Part shown: positions 8,604-19,172 of the stretch, in pieces | Layout of the letters: the number at the start of each line of letters is the position of its first letter | How positions within the stretch are numbered: position 1 is the first letter of the stretch | Origin: Enterobacter hormaechei subsp. xiangfangensis | GTDB lineage: Bacteria; Pseudomonadota; Gammaproteobacteria; Enterobacterales; Enterobacteriaceae | NCBI RefSeq assembly: GCF_001729785.1 | Contig: NZ_CP017183.1 | Span: 1,860,001-1,924,000 of the forward strand | DNA: 64,000 nucleotides | Direction of reading: 5' to 3' | The notes under the pieces: model-generated | The model's database searches: none | The model's input: the letters and a program-made list of their open reading frames with translations, nothing else | Told to the model about the DNA's origin: nothing | Translations under genes and position numbers: made by a program

Positions 8604-10460
8604 TTAACGCACGTTCGCGCAGGTCAGGCAAAACGCGTAACGGCTCTGTGGATCATTAAAGGCTGCGAGCTTGTCGCTCTCCGCTTTCATGGCTTTCGCC
8701 GCGGTCGCCACCGGGGCCGGCAGATAAGCCTGAAGCGCGTCCGGCAGCATGGCACGGACGGAGCCGGACATGCTGTCCATGACCATATCGAAGAACGTCG
8801 GTTCGTCCTGATAATAGTCCACGTGCCACTGCTTGAGCTTCGCCAGCTCCGCCGCTTTCTTCACGGCGTCGTCGAAGTCACCCAGGCTGTCTACCAGACC
8901 GTTGCTCTTCGCATCCTGGCCGGTCCAGACGTGGCCCTGCGCGATCTGGTCAATCTGGTCTGGCGTCTTTTTACGGGAGTCCGCAACCAGCGTGATGAAA
9001 CGTTTATAGCCACTCTCAATGCTGAGCTGCATCATCTCAGACACCTCAGGCGGCAGGGATTTGGTAACGGACACGTCTGCCAGCGGCGAGGTGGAAACGC
9101 CGTCGGTGTGGACGCCGAGATAATCCAGGCTGTTCTCAACGGTGTTGATCACACCGAAGATGCCAATCGAGCCGGTCAGCGTGCTTGGGTTAGCCACGAT
9201 GTAGTTGGCTGGCGTCGAGATCCAGTACCCCCCGGAAGCCGCCATGCCGCCCATCGAGACCACTACCGGCTTGCCTGCGGCGCGCGCGGCGGCCAGTTCA
9301 GCACGGATCACTTCAGAGGCGCTGACGCTGCCGCCAGGGCTGTTCACCCTCAGGACAATTGCCTTCACTTTCGGATCCAGGCGCGCATCGCGGATCTGCG
9401 ACGCGGTGGTGTCCCCGCCGACGTTCCCCGGCGTTTCTTCCCCGTCCATAATGGCCCCGTTAGCAAACACCACGGCGATGCTGTCACCGCTGTCGTCCGG
9501 CTTTTTCGCGGCGTAGTCATACATGCTGATGGCGCTGTAGTTTTTATCCTCTTTACTCCAGCCGAACTGTTTGGTCAGCGCTTTTTCAATTTCAGCGCTG
9601 GAACCCAGCTGATCGACCAGTTTGTTATCAAGCGCGTATTTCGCTGTATCGCCGTCCACCTTGCGCAGGCCGTCCAGCACGCCGCGCGCGCCCGGAAAGA
9701 CCTGCTCAGCGGTAATCTGACGGTTAGCGGCAATGGTGCCGAGGTAGTTCTGCCACAGCTCGCCAATCCAGCGGCTGTCCGCTTCACGAGCGGCAGGGGA
9801 CATATCATCGCGGATAAACGGCTCCACGGCGGATTTATAGGTCCCGACGCGGAAGACGTGGGTAGTGACCTTCAGCTTGTCGAGCAGCGATTTGTAGTAC
9901 AGACCGTTAGTGGCGAAGCCATGCAGATCGACCGTGCCCTGTGGCGAAAGCCAGATCTTATTGGCAAAGCTCGCCAGATAATATTGCCCCTGGGTGTAGC
10001 TGTCGCCAATGGCAATAACCGGTTTACCGCTGTCGCGAAATTCGCGCAGCGCTTTACCGATGTACTGCATTGACGGCTGATCGGCGCCGGCAAAATCTTT
10101 CAGGTCCAACACGATACCGGTAATGTTACGATCGTCTTTGGCCTGACGGATGGTGTCGACAATATCAAACAAGGAGTTTTCCTGGAGACGGTCTGACGTT
10201 GCGCCGAACAGCTGGCGGCCAATCACGCCCAGACGGTTGCTGGTCGATGGCTTATCAACAATCACCCCGGTGATATCGAGTAACAGTGCGCCGCGCGTCG
10301 AATGCTGCGACTGGTTTGCGTTGCTGATATGCATCCAGATACCAGCGCATACCAGGACCAGGAAGATGAAAAAGATGTTCATCACCAGGTTGCGGACGAA
10401 GTTGAGCAGTCGCCACGTCCATTTAAAGAAACCGGCAAAGATTCGCCAAAGGGTTCGCAT
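8604..10460 (-). CDS. sppA: Signal peptide peptidase SppA (protease IV)
   Basis: The 618-residue inner membrane protease degrades cleaved signal peptides. It has one N-terminal membrane segment (about residues 28-45) and tandem Clp-like domains. The Ser/Lys dyad is present: K209 in [10 protein letters not shown] and S409 in [10 protein letters not shown], at the same positions as in E. coli. Length is the same as the E. coli protein. It diverges from ydjA and is followed by a strong terminator before ansA. Confidence 0.97.
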   Translation of the reverse strand: MRTLWRIFAGFFKWTWRLLNFVRNLVMNIFFIFLVLVCAGIWMHISNANQSQHSTRGALLLDITGVIVDKPSTSNRLGVIGRQLFGATSDRLQENSLFDIVDTIRQAKDDRNITGIVLDLKDFAGADQPSMQYIGKALREFRDSGKPVIAIGDSYTQGQYYLASFANKIWLSPQGTVDLHGFATNGLYYKSLLDKLKVTTHVFRVGTYKSAVEPFIRDDMSPAAREADSRWIGELWQNYLGTIAANRQITAEQVFPGARGVLDGLRKVDGDTAKYALDNKLVDQLGSSAEIEKALTKQFGWSKEDKNYSAISMYDYAAKKPDDSGDSIAVVFANGAIMDGEETPGNVGGDTTASQIRDARLDPKVKAIVLRVNSPGGSVSASEVIRAELAAARAAGKPVVVSMGGMAASGGYWISTPANYIVANPSTLTGSIGIFGVINTVENSLDYLGVHTDGVSTSPLADVSVTKSLPPEVSEMMQLSIESGYKRFITLVADSRKKTPDQIDQIAQGHVWTGQDAKSNGLVDSLGDFDDAVKKAAELAKLKQWHVDYYQDEPTFFDMVMDSMSGSVRAMLPDALQAYLPAPVATAAKAMKAESDKLAAFNDPQSRYAFCLTCANVR

Positions 10461-10627
10461 GTATTCTCCCTAACCAGAAAAGGACTGTTTCCGTCGCCAC
10501 GGGACGGTAATGTGCGGTTATCGTAATGACCCAACCGCCACTTGTCAGCAGGAATCGCCTGCCACGCTGTAACAAATTCTGCTGTCGTGTTAATTTTGTG
10601 AGTAAATTTCATGAAAGGAGTTAACCA

Positions 10628-11179
10628 ATGGACGCACTTGAACTGCTTGTTAACCGTCGTAGCGCTTCCCGCCTGGCCGAACCGGCACCCGTCGGCGAGC
10701 AGCTGGAAAACATTCTGCGTGCCGGAATGCGTGCGCCGGACCATGGCACATTGCAGCCGTGGCACTTCTTTATTATTGAAGGCGAAGGGCGCGGCCGCTT
10801 CAGCCAGCTGCTGGAGCAGGGGGCTGTTGCCGCAGGCCAGGATGAGAAGGGGATTGATAAAGCCCGCAACGCGCCATTCCGTGCGCCGATGATCATCGCG
10901 GTAGTCGCAAAATGCCAGGCCGATCATAAAGTGCCGGTCTGGGAGCAGGAGATGTCTGCCGGTTGCGCGGTAATGGCAATGCAAATGGCCGCCGTCGCGC
11001 AGGGCTTCAATGGCATCTGGCGCACCGGACCGCTGACCGAAAGTTCGGTCGTGCGTGATGGCTTTGCCTGTGGCGAGCACGATAAAATTGTCGGCTTCCT
11101 CTATCTCGGCACCCCGCAGCTTAAAGCCTCCAGCACCATCAGCGTGCCGGACACCACGCCTTTCGTCAGCCGTTTTTAA
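10628..11179 (+). CDS. ydjA: Nitroreductase-family flavoprotein YdjA
   Basis: The 183-residue protein matches E. coli YdjA, a minimal FMN-binding nitroreductase ([29 protein letters not shown]). Its natural substrate is unknown. AAAGGAG lies eight bases before the ATG. selD follows on the same strand 116 bases later, separated by a long inverted repeat. No frame problem. Confidence 0.93.
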   Translation: MDALELLVNRRSASRLAEPAPVGEQLENILRAGMRAPDHGTLQPWHFFIIEGEGRGRFSQLLEQGAVAAGQDEKGIDKARNAPFRAPMIIAVVAKCQADHKVPVWEQEMSAGCAVMAMQMAAVAQGFNGIWRTGPLTESSVVRDGFACGEHDKIVGFLYLGTPQLKASSTISVPDTTPFVSRF

Positions 11180-11193
11180 TTACCCGCGCTAAA

Positions 11194-11232
11194 CTGTCTG
11201 GATTCTGAGCATCCGCCGCAGAATTCAGACAG
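11194..11232. repeat. Imperfect 14-bp inverted repeat between ydjA and selD
   Basis: CTGTCTGGATTCTG at 11194-11207 pairs with CAGAATTCAGACAG at 11219-11232 with one mismatch across an 11-base loop. There is no T-run on the plus strand, so it is not a classical intrinsic terminator for ydjA. It could be an mRNA structure in the selD leader or a protein operator. Confidence 0.6.
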
Positions 11233-11295
11233 TCATACTTACCTCTTTATGGAATGAGCGCTACCATAGCGCGATTGAGATGACAGGAGACGTCC

Positions 11296-12339
11296 ATGAG
11301 CGAGCAAACCATTCGTTTAACGCAATACAGCCACGGAGCCGGTTGCGGTTGTAAAATTTCCCCGAAAGTGCTGGAGACCATCCTGCACAGTGAGCAGGCG
11401 AAGTTTGTCGACCCGAACCTGCTTGTCGGTAACGAAACGCGTGACGATGCAGCGGTTTATGACTTAGGTAACGGCACCAGCATTATCAGCACCACTGACT
11501 TTTTTATGCCGATTGTCGACAACCCATTCGACTTCGGACGCATTGCGGCCACCAACGCCATCAGCGATATCTTTGCGATGGGCGGTAAACCGATCATGGC
11601 GATCGCCATTCTGGGCTGGCCGATTAACAACCTCCCGCCTGAGATTGCCCGCGACGTGATCGAAGGCGGACGCTTTGCCTGCCAGCAGGCGGGTATTGCC
11701 CTGGCCGGTGGTCACTCTATCGATGCGCCGGAGCCGATCTTCGGCCTGGCCGTCACCGGCGTGGTGCCCACCGAACGCGTGAAGCGCAACAGCACGGCGC
11801 AACCGGGCTGCAAACTGTTCCTCACCAAGCCGCTGGGCATTGGCGTACTGACCACTGCCGAGAAGAAATCCCTGCTGAAGCCCGAGCATATAGGTCTGGC
11901 AACGGAAGTGATGTGTCAGATGAACCTCGCCGGTGCGGCATTCGCCAATATCGACGGCGTGAAGGCCATGACCGACGTGACCGGATTTGGTCTGCTGGGG
12001 CACCTCTCTGAAGTGTGTCAGGGCGCGGGCGTGCAGGCGCAGATCTGGTATCAGGATGTGCCGAAACTGCCGGGCGTGGAAGAGTACATTGCTCAGGGCG
12101 CGGTGCCGGGCGGGACGCAGCGCAACTTCGCCAGCTACGGCCATTTAATGGGCGAAATGCCGGAAGCATGGCGTAACCTGCTGTGCGATCCGCAAACCTC
12201 CGGCGGTCTGCTGCTGGCGGTGACGCCGGAAGCTGAAGCTGACGTTCAGGCGACGGCTGCCGAGTTTGGCATCACCCTGACGGCCATTGGCGAGCTGGTG
12301 ACCGCCCGCGGTGGCCGCCCGATGATTGAGATCCGTTAA
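11296..12339 (+). CDS. selD: Selenide, water dikinase (selenophosphate synthetase)
   Basis: The 347-residue ATP-dependent enzyme makes selenophosphate for selenocysteine tRNA and selenouridine. The N-terminal active site is visible as C17, C19 and K20 in HGAGCGCK; the position is cysteine, not selenocysteine. The family glycine-rich [10 protein letters not shown] and DPQTSGGLL motifs follow. A CAGGAGACG ribosome site precedes the ATG. topB begins 4 bases after its stop, as in E. coli, showing co-translation. Confidence 0.97.
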   Translation: MSEQTIRLTQYSHGAGCGCKISPKVLETILHSEQAKFVDPNLLVGNETRDDAAVYDLGNGTSIISTTDFFMPIVDNPFDFGRIAATNAISDIFAMGGKPIMAIAILGWPINNLPPEIARDVIEGGRFACQQAGIALAGGHSIDAPEPIFGLAVTGVVPTERVKRNSTAQPGCKLFLTKPLGIGVLTTAEKKSLLKPEHIGLATEVMCQMNLAGAAFANIDGVKAMTDVTGFGLLGHLSEVCQGAGVQAQIWYQDVPKLPGVEEYIAQGAVPGGTQRNFASYGHLMGEMPEAWRNLLCDPQTSGGLLLAVTPEAEADVQATAAEFGITLTAIGELVTARGGRPMIEIR

Positions 12340-12343
12340 TTCG

Positions 12344-14251
12344 ATGCGGTTGTTTATTGCCGAAAAGCCGAGTCTGGCGCGAGCCATCGCCGACGTGCTG
12401 CCCAAGCCGCATCGCAAAGGTGATGGCTTTATCGAATGCGGTAACGGGCAGGTGGTCACCTGGTGTATCGGTCACCTGCTTGAACAGGCGCAGCCGGATG
12501 TCTACGACAGCCGCTACGCCCGCTGGAATCTCAACGATCTGCCGATTGTGCCGGAAAAGTGGCGTCTGCAACCGCGTCCTTCCGTCACCAAACAGCTCAA
12601 CGTCATTAAGCGTTTCCTGCATGAGGCGACGGAAGTGGTCCACGCGGGTGACCCGGACAGGGAAGGGCAACTGCTGGTCGATGAAGTGCTGGACTACCTG
12701 GAGCTGGCGCCGGAAAAGCGTCAGCAGGTGCAGCGCTGCCTGATCAACGACCTTAACCCGCAGGCGGTGGAGCGCGCGATTTCGCGCCTGCGCGCCAACA
12801 GCGAATTTATTCCCCTGTGTGTGTCCGCGCTGGCACGTGCCCGCGCGGACTGGCTGTACGGGATCAACATGACCCGCGCCTACACCATCCTGGGACGCAA
12901 TGCGGGCTATCAGGGCGTACTCTCTGTTGGGCGTGTTCAAACCCCGGTGCTGGGGCTGGTGGTGCGTCGCGACGAAGAGATCGAAAATTTCGTCGCCAAA
13001 GACTTCTTCGAAGTCAAAGCGCATATCGTCACGCCGAAAGACGAACGCTTTACCGCCGTCTGGCAGCCGAGCGATGCCTGTGAGTCATATCAGGACGAAG
13101 AGGGACGGCTGCTGCATCGTCCGCTGGCGGAGCACGTGGTTAACCGCATTACCGGCCAACCCGCGATAGTCACCAGCTATAACGACAAACGGGAATCAGA
13201 GCCCGCACCGCTGCCGTTCTCCCTTTCGGCGTTGCAGATCGAGGCCGCGAAAAAGTTTGGCCTGAGCGCGCAGAACGTGCTCGATATCTGCCAGAAGCTC
13301 TATGAAACCCACAAGCTGATCACCTATCCGCGTTCGGACAGCCGCTATCTGCCGGAGGAACACTTCGCCGGACGCCACTCGGTGATGAACGCCATTGGTG
13401 TCCATGCGCCGGATCTGTTGCCGCAACCGGCGGTAAACCCGGATACCCATAACCGCTGCTGGGACGATAAAAAAGTCGATGCCCACCACGCGATAATCCC
13501 GACGGCGCGCACCAGCAACGTCAACCTGACCGACAACGAAGCAAAAGTCTATAACCTGATCGCGCGTCAGTATCTGATGCAGTTCTGCCCGGACGCGGTG
13601 TTCCGCAAGTGCGTTATCGAACTGGACATTGCCAAAGGCAAATTTATCGCCAAAGCGCGTTTCCTCGCGGAAGCGGGCTGGCGCACGCTGCTCGGCAACA
13701 AAGAGCGTGACGAAGAGAACGACGGTACGCCGCTGCCGGTCGTGGCCAAAGGCGACGAACTGCTGTGCGAGAAGGGGGAGGTGGTTGAACGACAGACCCA
13801 GCCGCCGCGCCACTTCACCGATGCGACGCTGCTTTCGGCCATGACCGGGATCGCCCGTTTTGTGCAGGATAAAGATCTGAAGAAGATCCTGCGCGCCACC
13901 GACGGTCTGGGTACGGAAGCAACCCGCGCGGGGATCATCGAGCTGCTCTTTAAGCGCGGTTTTCTTGAGAAAAAGGGGCGCTATATCCATTCGACCGAGC
14001 CGGGGCGCGCGCTGATTCATTCCCTGCCGGAGCTGGCCGCCAGGCCGGACATGACCGCGCACTGGGAATCGGTGCTGACGCAGATTAGCGAGAAGCAGTG
14101 CCGCTATCAGGACTTTATGCAGCCGCTGGTGGGGAAGCTTTACCAGCTGATCGATCAGGCGCGCAGCACGCCGGTGAAGCGCTTCAGAGGGATGGTTGCA
14201 CCAGGCGCGGGTGCGAAGAAACCGTTTAAAAAGAAGAAAAGCGCGGCCTGA
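12344..14251 (+). CDS. topB: DNA topoisomerase III
   Basis: The 635-residue type IA topoisomerase decatenates DNA. It opens with the Toprim strand [12 protein letters not shown], carries [12 protein letters not shown], and has the active tyrosine at about 328 in ITYPRSD. The C-terminal basic tail ([11 protein letters not shown]) is shorter than in E. coli (653 residues). The ATG at 12344 is chosen because it sits just after the selD TAA and aligns with the family; a start six codons earlier inside selD is in frame but unaligned. E. coli ynjI, expected next, is absent. Confidence 0.96.
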   Translation: MRLFIAEKPSLARAIADVLPKPHRKGDGFIECGNGQVVTWCIGHLLEQAQPDVYDSRYARWNLNDLPIVPEKWRLQPRPSVTKQLNVIKRFLHEATEVVHAGDPDREGQLLVDEVLDYLELAPEKRQQVQRCLINDLNPQAVERAISRLRANSEFIPLCVSALARARADWLYGINMTRAYTILGRNAGYQGVLSVGRVQTPVLGLVVRRDEEIENFVAKDFFEVKAHIVTPKDERFTAVWQPSDACESYQDEEGRLLHRPLAEHVVNRITGQPAIVTSYNDKRESEPAPLPFSLSALQIEAAKKFGLSAQNVLDICQKLYETHKLITYPRSDSRYLPEEHFAGRHSVMNAIGVHAPDLLPQPAVNPDTHNRCWDDKKVDAHHAIIPTARTSNVNLTDNEAKVYNLIARQYLMQFCPDAVFRKCVIELDIAKGKFIAKARFLAEAGWRTLLGNKERDEENDGTPLPVVAKGDELLCEKGEVVERQTQPPRHFTDATLLSAMTGIARFVQDKDLKKILRATDGLGTEATRAGIIELLFKRGFLEKKGRYIHSTEPGRALIHSLPELAARPDMTAHWESVLTQISEKQCRYQDFMQPLVGKLYQLIDQARSTPVKRFRGMVAPGAGAKKPFKKKKSAA

Positions 14252-14264
14252 TACGCCCGGTTTT

Positions 14265-14300
14265 CACCCTCTCCCTATGGGAGAGGGCCGGGGTGAGGGC
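14265..14300. repeat. GC-rich palindromic intergenic repeat, copy 2
   Basis: CACCCTCTCCC, a short loop, GGGAGAGGGCC and GGGGTGAGGGC. It shares the core hairpin of the copies at 5352 and 39918. It fills the convergent gap between topB and gdhA, where no T-run terminator is evident. Confidence 0.75.
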
Positions 14301-14322
14301 ACCCGGCCGCACGATATAAACC

Positions 14323-15666
14323 TTAAATCACACCCTGCCCAATCATCGCATCGGCCACCTTCACGAACCCGGCGATATTCGCCCCGCGCACGTAGTTGGT
14401 TTGAGACGCCTCGCCGCCATACTCCACGCAGGCGTGATGAATATCGAGCATGATGTGGTGCAGACGGGCATCCACTTTCTCAGCCTTCCAGCTCATTCTC
14501 GCGGCGTTTTGCGCCATTTCCAGACCGGATGTTGCCACGCCGCCAGCGTTCGCCGCCTTGCCTGGTGCAAATAGTACGCCCGCGTCCAGGAACAGATCGG
14601 TCGCTTCAATGGTGGTGGGCATATTTGCCCCTTCCGCTACCGCTTTCACGCCATTGCTAATCAGCGTCCGGGCGGCATCCACGTCCAGTTCGTTTTGCGT
14701 CGCGCACGGCAGGGCGATATCCACCGGCACGCCCCACGGCTGTTTACCTTCCAGATAGGTCAGGCCAAACTCACGGGCATAATCCGCTACCCGACCGTCA
14801 CGGCTGGCTTTGATTTCGCACAGACGCGCCAGTTTTTCTGCCGTAAAGCCAGCTTCATCCACTACGGTGCCGCTGGAGTCGGAGGCGGTCACCACGCGCG
14901 CGCCAAACGCCATCGCTTTCTCGATAGCGTACTGCGCCACGTTGCCGGAGCCGGAGACCGCCACGCGCATCCCCTCGAAGCTCAGCCCGTGACGCTTAAG
15001 CATCGCTTCAGTGAAATAGACCAGACCGTAACCCGTCGCTTCCGGGCGAATCAGGCTACCGCCAAACGACAGACCTTTGCCGGTAAAGACGCAGGCGCTG
15101 TTGTTGGAGAGCTTTTTCATCATCCCGGCCATAAAGCCCACTTCACGCCCCCCCACGCCGATATCTCCGGCGGGAACGTCGGTGTCGGGCCCAAGGTGGC
15201 GATAGAGTTCAGTGACCAGCGCCTGGCAGAAGCGCATCACTTCGCCTTCGCTCTTGCCTTTCGGATCGAAATCACTCCCGCCTTTACCGCCGCCCATCGG
15301 CAGGGTAGTGAGCGCATTTTTAAAGGTCTGCTCGAAGCCGAGGAACTTCAGAATCGACAGGTTCACCGAAGGATGGAAGCGCATCCCGCCCTTAAACGGC
15401 CCAATGGCGGAGTTAAACTGCACGCGCCATGCGCGGTTGACCTGCACCTGATTGCGATCGTCCACCCACGCCACGCGGAACTGGATGACGCGCTCTGGCT
15501 CTACCAGACGTTCAAGCAGCGCCATCTGGCGGTAGCGCGGATTTTCCTCAAGGAAGGGCCACAGGGTGGTCATGACTTCACGAACGGCCTGGGCAAACTC
15601 GCTTTGGTGCGGGTCGCGCTGCTGAACATGGGCAAGAAAGCTTTCCAGAGAGCGTGTCTGATCCAT
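14323..15666 (-). CDS. gdhA: NADP-specific glutamate dehydrogenase
   Basis: The 447-residue hexameric enzyme assimilates ammonia by reductive amination of 2-oxoglutarate. K92 (GPFKGGMRFHP) and the catalytic K128 (LPMGGGKGGSDFD) are present, and the Rossmann motif SGSGNVAQYA lies in the C-terminal half. Length equals the E. coli enzyme. The start codon follows AAGAGGTTCTTATATCT (minus strand). It diverges from ynjH and converges with topB. Nitrogen-dependent regulation is expected but no site was identified. Confidence 0.97.
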   Translation of the reverse strand: MDQTRSLESFLAHVQQRDPHQSEFAQAVREVMTTLWPFLEENPRYRQMALLERLVEPERVIQFRVAWVDDRNQVQVNRAWRVQFNSAIGPFKGGMRFHPSVNLSILKFLGFEQTFKNALTTLPMGGGKGGSDFDPKGKSEGEVMRFCQALVTELYRHLGPDTDVPAGDIGVGGREVGFMAGMMKKLSNNSACVFTGKGLSFGGSLIRPEATGYGLVYFTEAMLKRHGLSFEGMRVAVSGSGNVAQYAIEKAMAFGARVVTASDSSGTVVDEAGFTAEKLARLCEIKASRDGRVADYAREFGLTYLEGKQPWGVPVDIALPCATQNELDVDAARTLISNGVKAVAEGANMPTTIEATDLFLDAGVLFAPGKAANAGGVATSGLEMAQNAARMSWKAEKVDARLHHIMLDIHHACVEYGGEASQTNYVRGANIAGFVKVADAMIGQGVI

Positions 15667-15891
15667 AGATATAAGAACCTCTTATAATAATTTATGCGTG
15701 TGGCGGAGATGTTTTGTGTCGTTTTTTTGACTATACCACCCGCACCGCTTTGAGAGGCAAGCAGAAATTTATGCTGCAAGGGAAATTAATGACAGGGCGC
15801 GCGTCATAACTAAAAGCGATGACGAGATACATTAAAGATCCCGTCCGGATCGACCGTTATAGATATAAACGATGCAAAGGAAACAAAGTCT

Positions 15892-16164
15892 ATGAACCGT
15901 TACGCAATGGCCGCGTTATGTTTGATGGTGTCCGCCGGGGCACAGGCTGATCGCATTCGCCCGGATGTCGAGGTTAACGTGCCGCCAGAGGTCTTTAGCG
16001 CTGGCGGCCAGCGTGCGCAGCCGTGTAATCAGTGCTGTATCTATCAGGATCAAAACTATTCCGAAGGCGCAGTGGTCAGGGCGGATGGCGTGCTGTTGCA
16101 GTGCCAGCGTGATGAACGCACCCTCAGTACAAACCCGCTGGTCTGGCGTCGCGTAAAAGAATAA
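15892..16164 (+). CDS. ynjH: DUF1496 exported protein YnjH
   Basis: A 90-residue protein with an N-terminal signal peptide (MNRYAMAALCLMVSAGAQA, cut before DRIRPD). It has a cysteine cluster PCNQCC and a later cysteine in LLQCQRDE, conserved in this family; function unknown. AAAGGAAAC lies before the ATG. The 3' end overlaps the convergent nudG by 41 bases. Confidence 0.9.
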   Translation: MNRYAMAALCLMVSAGAQADRIRPDVEVNVPPEVFSAGGQRAQPCNQCCIYQDQNYSEGAVVRADGVLLQCQRDERTLSTNPLVWRRVKE

Positions 16165-16540
16165 ACGCTTCCAGCAGCGGTATATCCGCCGGGGCTAAAT
16201 CATACGTGAACGCGTCTTCTGGCGTACACCATACCAACGCCGAGTGATAATGCGCCTTCAGCTCACCGCTAAATTCAGGCACATGCCAGGCGTGGAGGTG
16301 AATCAGCCGCTGCGACACCTCCCGCTGGTGGCTTGCCACATACCGCGCGGGCACGGCCTCAATGCCGAGCTCTTCGCGCAGTTCGCGGATCAGCGCTTCC
16401 GGCTGGGTCTCACCGGCTTCAACCTTCCCGCCCGCAAATTCCCACATTCCTGGCTGATCGGCATGTTCGGGACGCTGCGCCAGCAAAATCTTGCCCTCAT
16501 TTTCGAGGATGGCCGCAACCACATCGAGTGTTTTCAGCAT
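16124..16540 (-). CDS. nudG: Nudix CTP pyrophosphohydrolase NudG
   Basis: The 138-residue Nudix hydrolase acts on pyrimidine (d)NTPs, including oxidised forms such as 5-hydroxy-CTP. The Nudix box runs from G38 to I60 (GGKVEAGE ... RELREELGI). The ATG at 16540 aligns with the E. coli start; a TTG three codons upstream extends the frame but has no better ribosome site. It overlaps the end of ynjH by 41 bases tail to tail. Confidence 0.93.
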   Translation of the reverse strand: MLKTLDVVAAILENEGKILLAQRPEHADQPGMWEFAGGKVEAGETQPEALIRELREELGIEAVPARYVASHQREVSQRLIHLHAWHVPEFSGELKAHYHSALVWCTPEDAFTYDLAPADIPLLEAFILLRDARPAGLY

Positions 16541-16615
16541 GTTCGTCAATAATTAATAGCGAAAAACGACATATTATCGTGCCCTTCCAAAGAGTCCAGT
16601 CATCAGGAGAATCAG

Positions 16616-17188
16616 GTGAAAGAGATATCCGCCTGGGTTGCGCCCATGGAAACCCTTCCCGTCAGCCTTAGCCCCATCGCCGCCATGCAGAAAAAACACT
16701 TCGGCGCGGTGCTGAACCCCACTCGCTGGTGGGGGCGTATGCCGCGTCTTTTCTGGCTGGTGGCGCTGTTTGTCGGCTATCTGGAGCGGCGCAAGGCGCG
16801 TTTGACCCCGGTTCTCCGATCGCTACTAATGACGCGGGTCTCGCAGATCTGCCACTGCGCATTTTGTATTGATGCCAACAGCCTGCGTCTGGCCGAGCGG
16901 AGCGGGGCGCTGGATAAAGTGCAGGCCGTCAGCGACTGGCAAAATTCCACCCTGTTCAGCGAAGAGGAGCGCGCGGCGCTGGCCTATGCGGAAGCGGTCA
17001 CCGCCACGCCGCCTGAGGTGGATGAAAATATCAAAAGCCTGCTGAAGCGCCACTTTACGGAAGAGACCATCACCGAAATGACGGCTCTGATTGCCTTTCA
17101 GAATCTTTCCGCCCGCTTTAACGCCGCGCTGGATATCCCGACTCAGGGGCTGTGCGCCACGTTTAAAGGTAAACCACATGCTGGATAA
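16616..17188 (+). CDS. ynjA: Carboxymuconolactone decarboxylase (AhpD-like) family protein YnjA
   Basis: This 190-residue protein resembles E. coli YnjA in RWWGRMP, YLERRK, LSARFNAALDIPTQGLC. The AhpD-type redox pair is C81-A-F-C84, preceded by a further cysteine at 79, pointing to a thiol peroxidase-like activity of unknown substrate. The GTG start is favoured by CAGGAGA seven bases upstream; an ATG lies ten codons later. It overlaps ynjF by 11 bases, so the two are translationally coupled. In E. coli ynjA precedes ynjB, so it has moved relative to that cluster. Confidence 0.88.
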   Translation: MKEISAWVAPMETLPVSLSPIAAMQKKHFGAVLNPTRWWGRMPRLFWLVALFVGYLERRKARLTPVLRSLLMTRVSQICHCAFCIDANSLRLAERSGALDKVQAVSDWQNSTLFSEEERAALAYAEAVTATPPEVDENIKSLLKRHFTEETITEMTALIAFQNLSARFNAALDIPTQGLCATFKGKPHAG

Positions 17189-17795
17189 ACATCTGCACCC
17201 CCGGCTGAAACCCGGGTTAAATCAGCTGGCCGCCGCGCTGGATAAACCGTTTATCACGCCTGATGGCTTAACGCTCGCCGGGTTTGCGATTGGCGTGCTG
17301 GCGTTACCTTTTCTGGCGCTGGGCTGGTATCCGGCGGCGCTGATCGCCATTGTGCTGAACCGGCTGCTGGATGGTCTGGACGGCGCGCTGGCGCGTCGCC
17401 GTGGCCTGACGGACGCGGGAGGATTTCTTGATATCGCCCTCGACTTCCTTTTTTACGCCCTGGTGCCGTTTGGTTTTGCGCTGGCCGCTCCGGCTGATAA
17501 TGCGATCGCCGCCGCCTGGCTGCTGTTCGCGTTTATGGGGACGGGCAGCAGTTTTCTGGCCTTTGCCGCGCTGGCGGGGAAGCATGATATCGACAACCCC
17601 GGCTATGCGCACAAGTCGCTTTATTACATTGGAGGATTAACGGAAGGAACAGAGACCATCGCGCTGTTTGTGCTGTGCAGCCTGTTTCCGGCGCATTTCG
17701 CGCTCTTTGCATGGGTGTTTGGCGCGTTGTGCTGGCTGACCACCACAACGCGCATCTGGAGCGGTTATATCACGCTGAAGTCACTTCCCCGCTAG
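17178..17795 (+). CDS. ynjF: CDP-alcohol phosphatidyltransferase-family protein YnjF
   Basis: A 205-residue multi-span inner membrane protein with the family motif DGALAR at residues 68-73 followed by D85 and D89, which bind metal and the CDP-alcohol. It matches E. coli YnjF over its length; the acceptor alcohol is unknown. The ATG at 17178 lies inside the ynjA end, giving an 11-base overlap; the frame is open further upstream within ynjA but this part does not align. It overlaps convergent ynjE by 4 bases. Confidence 0.92.
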   Translation: MLDKHLHPRLKPGLNQLAAALDKPFITPDGLTLAGFAIGVLALPFLALGWYPAALIAIVLNRLLDGLDGALARRRGLTDAGGFLDIALDFLFYALVPFGFALAAPADNAIAAAWLLFAFMGTGSSFLAFAALAGKHDIDNPGYAHKSLYYIGGLTEGTETIALFVLCSLFPAHFALFAWVFGALCWLTTTTRIWSGYITLKSLPR

Positions 17796-19099
17796 CGTGC
17801 GCTCTCCGGTCCGCGCTCCCCGGTGGAGACCGGGTTCTGCGGATGGCTGCTCCATTCGTACCACCCGCCGTCGTAGACGGCAACGTTCTGCCAGCCCATG
17901 GCGCGGGCGTACATAAAGGCTTCAGACGCGCGCCAGCCGGTACCACAGTAAAACGCAACGTGCTGCTCCGGCAGGATATTCCACGTTTTCCACATGGCGG
18001 CAATATCATCGGCGCTGCGCATGGTGCCATCCGGATTGTGGAAATCTTCCATGTGGGTCGCGTCGCTGCCCGCATGGCCCCAACGCGCACCGGCAATTTC
18101 ACCTTTTGGCTTGATATAGCTGTAGCCGCTGGTTTCACCGATAAACTCTGGCCAGGAACGAATGCTCACCAGCGACGCGTCCTGACGGTGCAGCATTCCC
18201 CGGGCCTGCTCCATATCCACCATCAGCTGCGGCTGGCCCGGGATCGGCGCGCCAAAATCAGGGGCTGGCTTCACGTTTGCAGGCGTTCCGCGCTCAACGG
18301 GCAGGCTGGCGTCGGACCACGCCTTCCAGCCGCCATCCAGAATCCGCACATCCTTCACGCCCGCGTAGAGCATGATCTGCGCCACGCGCGCGGCGGCATA
18401 TACGTCGCGACCATACAGAATGACGGTGGTATCGTGACGGATCCCGTGCTTCGCCAGCATCGCTTTCAGCTTTTCGTCAGAGACCTTATTCCACAGCGGT
18501 TCGCTTTCCACTTCATTGGTGTCGATATAGCCCGCGCCGGGAATATGGCTCAGGAGATAAAGCTTCGGCGCACCCCAGCCAGCCTCGATCACCTTCCACT
18601 CTCCGGCTGGTGCGGCGGTAACGGGTTTCCCCTGCTGCAACTGGTGGATCCACTGCGGATAAACCAGCTGTTCGAAATGCGCCAGACGTTGCAGACGGTC
18701 GGATTGTTGCAGGGCATCGCTCAGGGTGGAGACGTGGGTAAAGCCCGCTTTCTCCAGCCGTGTTTTGACCGTCTGGTTGTCATTATCGTTGCCATAGAGC
18801 GCAACCGGCATGTCTGGCGTAAGCCGATGCTGTTTTGCCCAGCCGCTGAGCTGTTCATCGCTCATTGCCCCAAGCCAGCTGGCAGAGAGATTAAGTGCGG
18901 CGGGCTCGTGCCCGGACGTTCCGCTCAGGGTCTGCGGCCAGCCGTTATAGAACGCACTGATGCGCGTATCAATTACCGCGCCATTTTGCGTCTGAAGCTG
19001 AGCCAGCGTGAGGGAGTGGGGCATATCAGCCGCCGTGGAGGAGAGTGAGGCGAGGCCGCAGATCAGGGCCAGCGCGGTCAGTTGAGAAACACGTTTCAT
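17792..19099 (-). CDS. ynjE: Multi-domain rhodanese (thiosulfate sulfurtransferase) YnjE
   Basis: The 435-residue protein has a signal peptide (MKRVSQLTALALICGLASL) and three rhodanese-like domains, of which the last carries the catalytic C385 in FYCGTGWR, the same position as in E. coli YnjE. The first two domains lack the cysteine. It should transfer sulfur from thiosulfate or a protein persulfide in the periplasm. The ATG at 19099 is chosen because the signal peptide starts there; the frame is open 32 codons upstream. It follows ynjD by 73 bases, at the end of the xthA-ynjBCD run. Confidence 0.93.
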   Translation of the reverse strand: MKRVSQLTALALICGLASLSSTAADMPHSLTLAQLQTQNGAVIDTRISAFYNGWPQTLSGTSGHEPAALNLSASWLGAMSDEQLSGWAKQHRLTPDMPVALYGNDNDNQTVKTRLEKAGFTHVSTLSDALQQSDRLQRLAHFEQLVYPQWIHQLQQGKPVTAAPAGEWKVIEAGWGAPKLYLLSHIPGAGYIDTNEVESEPLWNKVSDEKLKAMLAKHGIRHDTTVILYGRDVYAAARVAQIMLYAGVKDVRILDGGWKAWSDASLPVERGTPANVKPAPDFGAPIPGQPQLMVDMEQARGMLHRQDASLVSIRSWPEFIGETSGYSYIKPKGEIAGARWGHAGSDATHMEDFHNPDGTMRSADDIAAMWKTWNILPEQHVAFYCGTGWRASEAFMYARAMGWQNVAVYDGGWYEWSSHPQNPVSTGERGPESAR

Positions 19100-19172
19100 C
19101 GAAAAACCTGACGTCGTTAAAAGAGGGGGGCATTGTCGTCTCTCCTGAAGCCAAAAACATTGCGTTAGCACA

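Noticed and set aside
8823..10073. 416-codon open frame opposite sppA
   Set aside because: Antisense shadow of a GC-rich conserved gene; low-complexity arginine-rich product and no start signal.
11341..11355. Possible selenocysteine codon in selD
   Set aside because: The active-site position is TGC/TGT cysteine; no in-frame TGA is present.
12326..12343. Upstream start for topB inside selD
   Set aside because: Six codons not conserved in the family; ATG at 12344 aligns with other TopB proteins.
17675..19048. 457-codon open frame opposite ynjE
   Set aside because: Covers ynjE in antisense, whose rhodanese motifs are intact; no independent support.
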